The notes: a model not told the origin generated them from the sequence alone. 64,000 nt of DNA from Heloderma charlesbogerti (GCA_026122225.1 JANEZZ010001563.1:1-64000); one strand, 5' to 3'; counted from the stretch's first letter, positions 41,243 through 54,800 are shown. Made by a program: numbers and translations.

Positions 41243-44200
41243 CTAAGAAGAAAAATGACTTCAAAAAAACTAATGTCAATACTGCGTTCGAAGTAGTTGG
41301 TGTTCTATCCCATTTCAGAGAACACATTTTTAGGGTGATAGCCAGAAAAACCAATGGTGGTGGATGGAGCATTCATAGAGTGACAACTTTTGGGAAAGGA
41401 TGCGTTCTTATTAATGTGAAGTGTTAGATGGTTTGAGGGCAGCAGTTTCAAAATTCGCTTCTGGAATGATTCATTTAACATCATTTGCCCTGGCAGAGAA
41501 GTGCATCAGAGTCAGATTTTAGATATATTCAAGAGCAAGTAGGCCTCCCTTCACTCAGGGCATGGATCATGCCTACTGGATCTTCCCATTCTCCCCTGTG
41601 CACTATGGGCCCGGCCATATTTCATGGTACACATGATTCAACATGGGTCAGCCCAATCGTATGCAATGCAGAGGGTGTGCATGTTTTCTAAAGAGGCCCC
41701 TGGCAGTTGTGGATTCCCATTTATGTGATGCTCTTCCAAGAAAGCCTTGCCTAGCAGCTGTGCTGATATCTTTTCAGTAGCAGGAGGACAGGTGTTCCCC
41801 CCCACCAGCATTTTAACTGATGAAATTAGTTATCACCTGGAAATTTACACTGCAAATTATTTTCTTGTTATTAACTTGTTCATTTTATTTAATATTTCTT
41901 CCCATTAGCTACCCTCAGAATATAGATGAAGTAGTAAGATGCATGTAGGATGGCATTGCTGAAAGCATCTGCTGCCTCTCCATGCCCCGCCTGACACATA
42001 GAAGGTACATTTGTAGCAACTTTGTGGAATTATTAATTATGGGTGTAACACATCTAAAAACAAGGAAGGATCCAGATTTTAAAAATAATAATCTTAAAAT
42101 CCTTCACTAAATATCTCTAAGGGAATCTTTGCCCTCTTCCCCAAGGAAGAAAATCCCTTCCTCTGGAGTCACTTACCTTCCTGAGTGGAGATTGTCCCTT
42201 CTGCACAGGGACCACAGACATAGCAGCAAATTGGCTCACCTTCTTTAACCACCTTGATGTACCCACGATCACAGGTATTGGAACACTTTGAATGTGGCAC
42301 GGTCTGATCATAAAGAAAAGGAGAATCAAGCAAAAGGTGTCAGGAGTAATTTCTCTACAGAAGGGAGTCATGCACATGCATGGGTGTGTAAACTTTGGGT
42401 GGCTCACAATTGTAGACCAAGGGCAAAGAAGGATCAGACGTCTCTGCTAGCACAGAAAGGTATCATTAAGAAGTGTGGGTTCTTGGAGAACTTATTAACT
42501 CTCGGGGAGGACATGAATATGTGAAGGCTTCTCTAAATGAAAGCAAAAATCCCACACCCTACCGGGCTTTCTTCTTACGGAGTCTTTCCGGGATTACAAT
42601 CCGCACAATACACATGCCTCCCCCACCCCATTTTTGGCTGTTTCCTTTGTGGGGAAGTTCCATATGTTCTATTTTCACAGCCAGGAGATGGTGCTGCAAC
42701 ACTGCAGTGATATTGCGCTATCCAGGAAATACATCAGCTCTTGTTGGTGGTGCATATTTATTATGGCATTTTCAGTAAGTGAAATTATGGGGGAATTTAG
42801 CTAAAAAATGGTAAGGGAGGCACTGGAGGCACCGAAAGGACCCACAAACTTCAGTGAGTAACCAATCCTAAGAGCACTATATAGGCTGGGTGTGGAGAAG
42901 CCCTGAGTGATATACTGTCAGGGTTCCCCTTTTGACCTGGAGCCCCTGAGCAACTCCTTAAGGGTCTCTTGCTTCCTTATGAGTCCTACCTTCCTTCTTT
43001 TCAACTTCCCCTAGCTGTACATAGCTGTAACATGACGTTTAGGCTGTAGACATGGGGTGATTGACAGTCTAGACACAGGGTTTAACCACAACAGTTTACT
43101 GGTAAATTTGAAGCTGGCAAATCACAACTAAAGGTATTTAGACAATAGACCTGAGTGATACAAAAGGCCTTAAAAGAAAAAAAATAGTTGCAAAATACAA
43201 GTTCCTTTACCCTAGCTGCCCTTAGGCTTTTCTTGGCTGCTTCTTCCTGCTCACTCTTCAAGTTCTACTCTCACTTCAGGCTCTGGCTGTCTCTCCCTGG
43301 TCTTTCTGACTTTTATTGCTCTCTCTCTCGCGCGCGCTCTCTCTCTCTCTCTCTATATATATATACACCCCTCCTTCAACACCAAAAGTACTGCTTCAAC
43401 CCTGAAGAGATGACACTTAAGTGGAGAAATGAAACTGACACTTAATGAAAAAAATGAAACTACTGCTTTCAGGGTTACTCCCTCCCAACAGAAAACTCCA
43501 GGCCTCTAAGCCTGCCTCTTTTTTTCCTTTGCCTCTGTCGGCCTCAAACCTTCACACACCACTTTCAAAAGGAAGATGGATTGTAAAAGCCATAGAGGAG
43601 CAGTCCCCACTCCCAAGAGGAAGCCATTCTAGAAGAAAAGTAGGACAATGCCTTCCCCCTTCCAGCCACCAGCCAAACCGCAGATGTCAAACGTCTCCAC
43701 ACAGGACATCATCAGATGTTCCATTCCTAGGTTGGGCAGAGCATGGTCACTGGGGTGAAAGTGGGTTTCCGTAAGGTACACTGGGATGGGACCACTTCGG
43801 GCTTGGAAGGTAAGCACAAGGACTTGAACACAAACAGATGGAACACAGGTGTTGTGGGCTCTGCTCCTGCCTTTCCTGGTAAGGCATTGGTCTGAAATTA
43901 ACACCTGGACATTCCCACCTATCTTCAAAGGAGGTCCCACCCTAAGATAATTACAGCAATCCATCCTGGAGGTTAGTGGGTAAATCAGAGATGCAATAAA
44001 TAAATAAACATAACAGATGAATATATTCCAGATCATGAATCACCAGTTCCAGGCTTCTCTTAGGTAACTTGTTCTCCTTGTCCCTCTTGAAGATGGAAGA
44101 GAAATGATTCTTACCAGGGGATGACTTGTTAACCCATCACTCTGCAGTAGTGTGGTAGGGAAATAGCCATTTTTATGGCATTTCCACTGGAGAAGGCAAT

Positions 44201-45824
44201 AGCGTTTGGAAAGAGGGAGGTTGCCCAGTAGTTTTGACAAGATATTAATGGTAGTCTACCATCTGAAAGGAGAATGTTAAAGTACGTGCCTCCTTAATTT
44301 CCATAAGAAGACACAGTCTTCCTTTCAACCACATGTTTGCTAGCAACAATGAAATGCACCACCCAAAGAGAGCAATCAACAATGACACAACTCCTAACAT
44401 GAGCTCTGCTGAGAGGGCCATTCTAAGATGGCAGCTCATGTGGGCAGGAAAAACCATATGAAAAGTAGTAGGATAGCTGATTCAGAGCAAGTTTCATGCT
44501 GGCTACTTTATCGCTGTGGTTTCTGGTGCATATCTCGTTGCCACCACTGTGCCTGAGGAGGGTGTGGCAGGCCATAACTTATTGGCAGAGCACATCTTTG
44601 ACTTGAAGAAGGGTCTCGTGTCACAGAGGTGTGGAAAGGCCTCTCTCTGAGATGTTGGAGAGCAACCGCCAGTCGGCAATGGACAGTTTTTGGCTATACA
44701 AGGGAATAATGGGATGATACAGGAACTTTATCTTCTGTATTGTGCCACGTGCATGCAGCATCAGACAACTCTGGGGGATTATTGGGACCAGCATGCAGAA
44801 GCTGAATGCAAGGGGGCATCACCTGTGCTTAGAAGCATTGAAAGGTTTCCAGTGAAGGCTGGTGGCACAAATACCAGTGGGCACTGAATCCGCTCTGGTT
44901 TCAGTCAGAACCAGTCAGACCTCTCAAGGAGCTATCCAAGGTGCTGAAGCTATTGGGGGGGCTAAGGTTTGGATAGCTCCTTTAAAGTTCTGGCTGGTTC
45001 TGACTGAAACCCAGAGCAGCTGCACATGACACCGGGGCCACCAGCCTCCACTTCATGTTTCCAGTTTCATGTGATGGAAGTGGCAGGGGAGTTCTATTTG
45101 AGATCCTGTTGGGCTTATATCCTATAACTTTCTTCACCCATGCCTGTTGAGCAACAGCATCCTGTACACATACACATTTAGGATTAAGGAGCAGAGCTTT
45201 GTCCTTGCCATACGGCAGAGCTCACATACAGGCCTTTGCCCTGGGACCTCTCTTTTCAGAAATCAAAGCATCACACACGCTCACACACTACTATCTTAAC
45301 TGCACTGTGAGAACCTAGTCTGGTTATTTCAAAATATTTAAAGCTCTAGGCTTTCAGTGGTATTTCTATACCACACCGCCAATTCTGCAACAAGTGTTCC
45401 CGAATGGATTGAAAGGTTTCCCCCACCTGGTTGAGCCATTTGGGCCACACGATGGCATCCTGGTCAATGGAGAATGTTTGGCCTGTGGCTCCCTGTCTCT
45501 CCATGCTTCCAAATTTCACTTTAACAACAGACCTATTGGGAAACACCACCCAATTCAGTACATCTAAGTCAGCTACCAGGTCTCCGTTCTGGTCCAAATA
45601 CACTCCATTCATGGAAGTATTGTAAAATTGGGGATCTCTCAGGAAAGGGTCGAGCTAGAAAGAGAAAACAGCAGCATTTAGAATACAGCTGTCTGCGTGC
45701 GAGAAGCCCCAGTGATAAAGCGTTGGCAAACAAGCAAGTTAAGCAACTGTGCAAGTTTTGCAACAGGGAGAGGAAGCCAGGGCAGTCGACTCTTCCTTCC
45801 CTATTCCATCCTGAAGTAAGGAAC

Positions 45825-45870
<46 letters not shown>

Positions 45871-48800
45871 TATGAATAATTTCCTCACCTTCTCGTACTA
45901 AACAACTAAATTTCCAAGGATACCCAAATAAAAAACCAGTTACTAAGGTAGAAAGCCAGCAGGGGGGTGGGGGCTATTCAGTGCTACATGCATGACTATC
46001 TACCTGCTGGATGGAAGTCATGGGTGTGTGCTCAGTGTAATAATCTCTTGGCTCTCAGGGAACAAGTTCATTCCCTTGAGGCCAAGGTTGCTGGCCTGCA
46101 AAAGCTAAGAGAGCCAGATGGTGGATGAGACCTTCAGGGACCTATTAGCTGTGTCCCACTCCCAGGGTGACAGCTCCTCTGCTGTCACGGAGAATGTGGG
46201 TCTAGGGGAAGGAGGGCGTCATTCTGAGGAAGAGAATGATCCCTTAGAAGGGACCCATCCCTCAGAAGGTGAACAAATATCCTCTTGCACCAAGGATGTG
46301 CCTCTGGGGGGAGGGGGGCTTGTGGTAGTGGGAGATTCAGTCATTAAACACATAGACAGCTGGGTTTGTGCTGGCCATGTAGATCACATGGTGAACTGCC
46401 TGCCTGGTGCAAAGGTTGCAGATATCACCTGCCATCTAGATAGCCTAGTAGATAGTGGTGGGTTGGAGTCAGTAGTCGTGGTCCATGTTGGTACCAACAA
46501 TGTGAGGAAATGTAGTTGTGAGGTCCTGGAAGCCAAATTTAGGTTGGTAGGTAGAAGGTTGAAATCCAGGACCACTCAGGTAGCTTTCTCTGAAATGCTA
46601 CACGTTCCATGCACAGGGCCAGCTAGGCAGGCAAAGCTGAGGAGTCTCGACGCGTGGATGAGACGGTGGTGCAGGGAGGAGGGGTTCAGATTTGTTAGGC
46701 ACTGGGGAATGTTTTGGGACAAACTGGGCCTGTTCAAGAGGGACAGGCTCCACTTGAACCAAAATGGAACCAGACTGCTGGCACTACACATAAAAAGGGG
46801 GGCAGAGCAGCTTTTGAACTAAACCCCAGGGGGAAAGCCGACAGGAGGTGGGAAGCATCCAGTTTGGGTTAAATCATCCCAAAGGAATGAAGATGAAACT
46901 GTTTTTGGTTGCCCAAATGTAGAAGGGGAGGAAATAGACCAGGAGTACATGGCAGAACATAATAGCCAATCGAAGGGGCCAATGTCCTACAGCAAAAGAT
47001 GCACATGCCAGAGGCATCTGGGGAAGGATACCATGTATAGGTGTTGTTATGCAAATCCCAGAAGCCTCTGAGCCAAAACGGGAGAGTTGGAGTGCTTGAT
47101 TTTAAAGGAAAACCTGGATACAGTGGGCATTACAGAAACCTGGTGGAGCAGAGAGAACCGGTGGCATACAGTCATCTCAGGATATAAACTCCATAGGAAG
47201 GACAGGGAAGGGCTACTGGGGGAGGTGTTGACCTGTACGTCAAAGAAAGCATAGTGTTGAGGGGACTAGAACACCTAGAAGGGGTAGGATCTTCTACAGA
47301 AGCACTGTAAGTGACAAGCCAGGCTCCAAAACTAATTTAGTGCTAGGTACAAGGTATTGTCCCACAGACAAGAATGTTCAGAGTGACCTTGAGATAGAAC
47401 ATGAAATCAGGGAGGCCTCCAAACAAGTTAGAGTTGCAATAATGGGCAACTTCAATTACCCCATATTTACTGGATAAATGCATGTTCAAGCCACGACAGA
47501 GGATACATTTCTCGATGCCCTAAACGACTTTGCCCTAGAACAGTTGGTCATGAAACCAAACAGAGGGGAGGCAACCTTGGATTTAATACTAAGTGGTGTC
47601 GCCCAGCAACTAGTAAGAGATGTAAATGCTGTTGAACGAGCTGGAAACAGTGATCACAGTGCTATCAGATTTAATATATATTTAAGCAGAATGGACGTTA
47701 AAGGGGGGACTCAAGAGAATTAAATCCCGTCAAAATGCTTGGAGATTACTCAAATCACAGTAACAGAAGCCCTGCTAAAATGTATACCACAGGTTAGGAA
47801 AGGTGGCACCAAGTCCAAGAGGTCGCTGGCATGGTTAATGAGCAATGTTGAGGGAGCTATTAGAGAAAAGAGAGCTTCCTTCAGAAAATGGAAGTCTTGC
47901 CCAAGTGAGGTAAACAAAACGGAGCACAAGCTTTCACAAGGCAATGCAAGGAGGCAATAAGCAATGCAAAAAAAGCATTTTGAAGAGCATATCACTAACA
48001 ACATAAAGTACAACAATAAAGCATTATTTTCTTGGGCTCCAAGATCACAGCAGACAGTGACTGTAGCCATGAAATTAAAAGACGCTTGCTCCTTGGGAGG
48101 AAAGCTATGGCACACCTAGACAGCATAGTAAGAAGCAGAGACATCACCTTGCCGACAAAGGTCCGTCTAATCAAAGCTATGGTTTTCCCAGTAGTAACAT
48201 ATGGCTGTGAGAGCTGGACTATAAGGAAGGCTGAGCACTGAAGAATTGATGCTTTCGAACTGTGGTGCTGGAGAAGACTCTTACGAGTCCCCTGGACTGC
48301 AAGGAGGTCAAATCAGTCAATCCTAAAGGAAATCAACCCTGAGTGCTCATTGGAAGGACAGATACTGAAGCTGAAGCTCAAATATTTTGGCCACCTAATG
48401 CAAAGAGAAAACTCCCTGGAAAAGACCCTGATGCTGGGAAAGACTGAAGGCAAAAGGAGAAGGGGACAGCAGAGGATGAGATGGCTAGATAGCATCACTG
48501 ATGCACTGAATATGCACCAGGAGAGAGCGCAGGACAGGAAGGCCTGGCGTGCTATGGTCCATGGGGTCACGAAGAGTCGGACATGACTGAACAACAACAA
48601 CAAAAGCATTATTTAAATATATCAGAAGCAGAAAACCAGCTAGGGAGGCAGTTGGACCTTTGGGTGACAATGGAGTTAAAGGAGTAATGAAGGAGGACAC
48701 GGAGATTGCAGAGAAGCTGAATGAATTCTTTTCATCCATCTTCACTGCAGAAGATATAGGACAGAGACTTGTGCCTGAACTGATGTTTTCAGAAAGAGAG

Positions 48801-51800
48801 TCTGAGGAACTGAGGCCAATAGTAGTGACAAAAGATGAAGTTCTCAACCTTATTGAAAAATTGAAAGCAAAGAAATCACTGAGTCCAGATGGTATCCATC
48901 GTAGAGTTCTCAAAGAACTCAAATATGAAATTGCTGATCTTCTAATTGCTGATCAGCCTCTATGAGAGAGGACTGGAAGATGGCCAATGTAACACCAATT
49001 TTCAAAAAAGGGATCCAGGGGGGATCCAGGAAATTACAGGCCAGTTGGCTTAATGTTCTTATGTACAGGAAACGAGGTTGGGTTTCTCACCTCTGCTTAA
49101 ACAACTCCATTGATTCCTGGTTCTTTCTGAGCCCAATTCAAAGTGCTGGTGTGAAGTGGGCAAAGCAGAAGCAGAAGGCCCGCAAGCATGAAGAGGAAGA
49201 CTCCCAAAGCAGACTTCAGGAAGAGCAGAGGCTTGGATGACAGTCAGCAGAGGTCTGAAGTCAGAGCAAGCAGCTGGACCAGACTGAAGACTTCAGGGGA
49301 AGTCTGGTAAACTGCATATAAGGTCCCAGGTGGTAGTCCAACCTTGCCAGAAGAAGGACAAGGTATCAAGCTTTCTTTGACAGGGCTGTGTGTTAAGTGG
49401 GGTGGAGCATGATAGGGGAATCGGCTCAGGTGGAACTTAATAGGGGAATTGACTTTTTCTTGGTCTTTCAGGCCCAAATCCAGATGGGGAGGATGGAGTG
49501 GCTGGGACCAGCAAAGATGACCCACTGGTACTATATTGCCATATGAAGCATATGAATGAATACAGAATGCAGCCCTATTGTATTGCTCGGGCATCCTGTG
49601 AATTGATCCATGCCAGTTGGTTGTTTACATCAGCAGCTGGCAGGTTGGGTTAAACACTGAGAAAGAGCCCTCTTCTTCCAGTAAGACTAGGTGTTTCATA
49701 AGGCAACTAAAATGATCAAGGGCCTGGAGCAACTCCCCTGCAGAGGAAGATTACAACAGCTGAGATTGTTTAGCCTGGAAAATGGTGAGTAAGGGGAGGC
49801 ATGGTAAAGGTGCACAAAATTATGCCTGGTGTAGAGAATGTGGATAGGGAGACATTTTTCTCCCTCTCCCATAATGCTAGAACCTGGAGTCATCCTGTGA
49901 AGCTGATGGTTGGGAGATTCAGGACAGATAAAAGGCAAGGCATCTTCACAAAGCGCAGAGTTAAACTACAAAATTTACTTCCACAAGATGTAGTGATGGC
50001 CACCAATTTGGATAGCTTTAAAACAGGGTTAGACAAATTCCTGGAGGAGAAGTCTATCAACGGCTACTAGCCCTGAGCTGCTACATGCTCCCTCCAGTGC
50101 CAGAGGCAGTATGCCTGTGTACACCAGTTGCTGGGGAATATGGACAGGAGGGTGCTGTTGCACTCATACCCTGCTTGTGGGTTTCCTGTGAGCAGCTGGT
50201 TGACCACTGTGTGAATGAATGCTGGACTAGATAGACTCTTGTTCTGATCCAGCATGGCTCTTCTTATGTCCTTAAAACAATACAGGACTAGGACAATGTG
50301 GGGCATCTTTGCAGCCCAAGGGAAAGTTTGGGTGCATAGAGGGTAAGTTTTAAGCAAGCTGAATTTGTGCTGGGCCACGTCAGTTAAGGCAAACTCCTCA
50401 GTTAAAGCATACGCTTTAGTTAAGGCATACTCCTTAGCTTCCACTTTCCTACCTTTTTGGAGCCTGAGCCAACAGGAAATAGCCTCGAACCTCATCTTAA
50501 ATGAGAAGGTTTGGATCATTGAATTTTCCTGGTTTTTGAAAAGGAAAGGTATAATTACACTGGTGGCTGGCAATCCTACCTTCTCCCCAATGTCTTTGGA
50601 TATGCTTTCTTGCAAGCGTGCCTGTGTGATGATTAGGATTATAAATACTTAACAAATGTTAATCATGATTTCATCTCAAGACTCAGGAGTCTAAAATCTC
50701 AGCAGTGAGGGACTTCCACAGAAAGAGGACATGGACCTTTCCAGACAGGCACCCTCTGCATGTAGAAAGCCATGAGAATGACGACAGAGGAGGTGGAGTG
50801 AATGGCCTTATTCCCACTTCCCTTCCTGTTGTGTAGAGCTCTCTGGATAGGGCTAGATTCATACAACCATCTTAACAAGAGTTCAAAGCCTATGAATGCA
50901 CACTCAGTGTAATGTGCCAATATACCCCTCCAGTAAAACACAATCTTTGCATGTTCTTTTCCCACCACATAGGAAAGGAGAGTAAGGATTGGGGTCCATT
51001 TTCTGCATTTCCTTCCCACGCTGATGTCCCAAACCATGTATTAACATGTGGTCACACCTTGTGAGAACACATTCCATAACTTAAAGGAATACTCATGACA
51101 CATAGAAGCCTTCTGTGACAGAACTCAAATAGAATCTCCCCTGCCTAAGAGAGCTCCAGGAGGGAGGGAGGGAGGGAGGGAGGGAGGGAGAGAGAGAGAG
51201 AGAGGGAGAGAGATCATACTCAAGGAGTGAAGTGGAGGGAAAGGGTCACTGCTGACAAATAGAAGTTGGACCAGTGATAGAGGCTATGACCAGATGAGCT
51301 ATGTCCTTCAAGGCCCCAAAGACAGACCAGGACATGGAATTTCAGAAGTGGGTTTCCCTCTGGAATGTGCACAATTTCCCCTCATTGCTACATCTGAAAC
51401 TTTCTCAGAGCCTGAATCCAAGACAAGAAGTCTGGCACGGTTCAAGTTTTCATAGATGTCCGTTGAGCTACCTCTGAGGGAGAGAAGGCATACCTGCCAT
51501 GGCTGGACCCTTTGAGATTCCAGCCAGCCACCGGCCACTAATGATTTCTGCTTGGATCTAGATGAATAAGCAGCATTTAAGGCATGTGCCAGAGCCCAGA
51601 CAGTGTTGTAAATGATGTAGTTATCCAGAGACAGGCTTCGGTCATGTATCTCCTGGGGTGATGGATTCTCCAGTTCCTCTCTTTCTCTGCATCTTATCCA
51701 GCCTTTCACAGACAACTGCTGCTTTGAATCAAAGCAATGAAATGCTTTCTCCACAAACTGCATCATAGAATGGAATACCGCTACAAAATCATCATAGTTT

Positions 51801-54800
51801 GCCTTTTTCTTTGGCTGGAGAAAGAAGGAAAAGATTCCATGGATGCCTTGGAAAGATAACTGGTTATACATCAACTCCAAGGTGAAGTCCCACAGGGCTG
51901 TTGTGACCCAGACTTTCCCTTCCATGCGCTTCATGAAGGGTTCAACATACAGTTTTACAAATAACATTCCATCTATGAAGGAACGAGTCTCCGCATAGTA
52001 AAGAAATGCATTGACTTGTTTCCAACTGAGAGTGGAAGAAATGTGTGTTGATCCTGGTGAAGCTATGCTTCGCGATGTTTCCGGGAGTATTTGTGAGAAG
52101 GCAACACAAATACTGTTCCTAATAAGCAAAGGGATCACAGCCCTCATGAACCTCTCTCCATTGTTAGTGTCTGGAACAACGAGACCGATCCACACCCATC
52201 CGAAATGCAGGAACAGTTTGGCAATCTCTGGATACTGGTTTTCTTCTGTGGGGACCATTCGGTAGAGCAGGGGGAATTGAGCTTTATCATCCAAATCATG
52301 GGAGACAAATGCGTAAGTGACCTAATAAGGAAGAGACCAGTGATTTGTTTCGTTTACAGGTGAAACACAATATCATTGACATCTAGCAAAATACGAGGCA
52401 TTAAGAGGCAGAGAGGGGAGACCCACATCTTGCTGGGCGGGACACTTTTACAGCAGCAGGAAAATATGTGCTCTTAAATTTTCAGTGTTTAATTCTGTAA
52501 AATCAACTAGCACTTTACAAGGGTTATCTTCAGTTTCTGCAGCTTTGTTGCAACTAGGGATGTCAGAGAAATCCGCTGTGGATTCAAATGAGGCCGGATT
52601 CTTTGGAATCCAGCCTCAGGAAACTGCAGCAGATTGGGAACACTTACCTCCGCTCTAGGAGGACTGGAGGCAGAACAGCACTCGGCTGCTTCTTGCCAGC
52701 CAGAGACATTCGCCTCCTCCCTGTGCCTGCCGATTGCCATGTCTTTTCATTAAAAAAAAAATGGCGATCAGCAGGATGTGCCCATAGACTTGGACGCAAA
52801 TAGAGTCATGAATCTTGTGTCTAAGTCTACGTAGACTTATACGCAAAATAGACGTATACGCAAAATAGAGCCATGAATCTTGTGTATAAGCCTATGGACA
52901 CATAGACTTAGACGCAAGATTCATGACTCTATTTGCTTCTAAGTCTATGGGCACACCCTGCTGATCGCCTTTTTTTGTTTAAAAAAAAAGACATGGCAAT
53001 CTGCAGGGACAGGAAGGAGGCAAACAGCTCTGGCTGGCAGGAGGGAAGGTAAGTGGCCCCTAAGCCGGTTCCCCCCCACTGGAATCCCCACCAGAACAGA
53101 CGGTGGGGAATCCGTACACCCCTAGTTGCAACTGTACAATATTTTTTGTCTCATGCTCCCACATGTTATACTTCAACTGAGTATAGGAAGAGTGGATTCC
53201 CCACACACACATCTAAATCAGACCTTTTCCGCAGTGGCCCCATAGCTCTGGAATTAGTTGCCATCAGGGGGCCTCCAGGCCCCATAATTGCAAGCTTTTA
53301 GGAAAGCCCAGAAAACCTACTGCTTTACTCTGGCCTTCCCCCTAATTATGTTTAATTATGGGCTGTAGCTGCAGTTGTATGTGGCAGATTTTCTTTTAAT
53401 GCTGGTGTTGGTGGTTTTTAGGATGCTTGCTGCTGTTGCTGTTTTTACTGTATCGGTTTTTATTATGGGAGTGTCAGGCTTCCCCTTTTGAACTGGACCT
53501 CCTGAGCAACTCCTTGAGGATCTCTTGTCTCCTTCAGAGCCCCACCTTCCTTCTTTTACCTTCTCCTTTCCAATGGTGTGGGTTTTAGGTAGAAGGCGTG
53601 GGGTGATTGACACTCTAGACGCAGGGTTTAACCAAAATAGTTTACTGGTAAATTTGAAGCTAGCAAATCACAACTAAAGGTACTTACACAATAGAGCCAA
53701 GTGATAAAAAAAGCCCTTAAAAGAAAATAAAAGTTGCAAAACCCAAGTTCCTTTACTCTTCCTGCTCTCTCTTCACGATCTGATCTCCCCAGTGCTGCTC
53801 TTACTGGCTCTCTCGCTCTCTTTATATCCTGCTCCTCCAAAACCAAAAGTCCCTCTCCTCGCAGAGACACCTGAACTACCTCATCCTTTGCTGGAAGGAG
53901 TGGGCAGCAGAGAGTTCCTATTCAGAAGATACCCAGAATTTCCTATATCAAGAAACAATTGGCTATATTACCTTGGCAATCTATTGGGCATTCTTTCCTA
54001 ACAAGGGGAAAGGCCAGGTTTGTCCAATGTTAAGCAGTCCTCCTGCTTTCCAACCCCCAAGTAGACTCAGTCTGCAAATGCCCTGCTGCTCTTCACCCTA
54101 CCTGTGGGATTTTGTACACGTTCATCATGGTTGAAATCTGGATGGAGTTTTCAGTGTCGGCCCCCTCAGGAACAGCCAACAGGTGACTCTGCCTTCCACA
54201 GTGATAGTTGGGAACGCTTGCTTGTCCAGGAGAAAGCAGGTCTACCAAGGCATCGGAAGTCATCCTGGCATCAAAATAGTTCTCATAGATGTTGTAGCCC
54301 AGGGTGATGTTGGGTAAGAGGCTGGGATTCTGGTTGATGTCCTGAACTGCAAACAAGAAGGACAGGAGGTTCCAGTGCTTCATCGTTCCTTTCCTGAAAA
54401 AATATATGCAATATCATTATCCTACCTTCAATGAAAGTAATACACAGTTCTTGCTTCTTTGACTCTATGGGCCTTTCCAAGACCTTTAACCAGGCTTACA
54501 CTGATCCAGAGCGAAAGCCAGGTGCACAACAACCAATCCGCACTCAGTGACTTGGTTCGCACAACATGACCACATGGACATGCAGGTGACATCCAGTATG
54601 AAGGGAAATTACATTAAAATTTGTCAAATTGTACTGTAGATCTGAGCATTCTGTGCTCTCTGTTGAGAGTCCCCACTCAGCCATGAAGCTCACGGGGTGA
54701 CTTTGGGCCAGTCACTGACTCTCAGCCTAACCTACCTCACAGGGTTGTTGTGAGGATAAGATGGAGAGGAGGGGGATCATGCAGGCTGCCTTGGGCTCCT

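Larger units (their letters stand above)
46020..49040 (+). mobile_element. L2/CR1-like LINE with ORF1 esterase and partial ORF2, interrupted by BovB
   Basis: A coiled-coil-like remnant ([19 protein letters not shown], about 46061-46117, in a different frame) precedes the ORF1 esterase. It is followed by endonuclease remnants ([31 protein letters not shown]) and RT N-terminal parts ([30 protein letters not shown]). A BovB fragment is inserted at 48030-48602. The RT palm is lost after 49040; the matching 3' end of this family is at 49690-50280. Confidence 0.85.
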
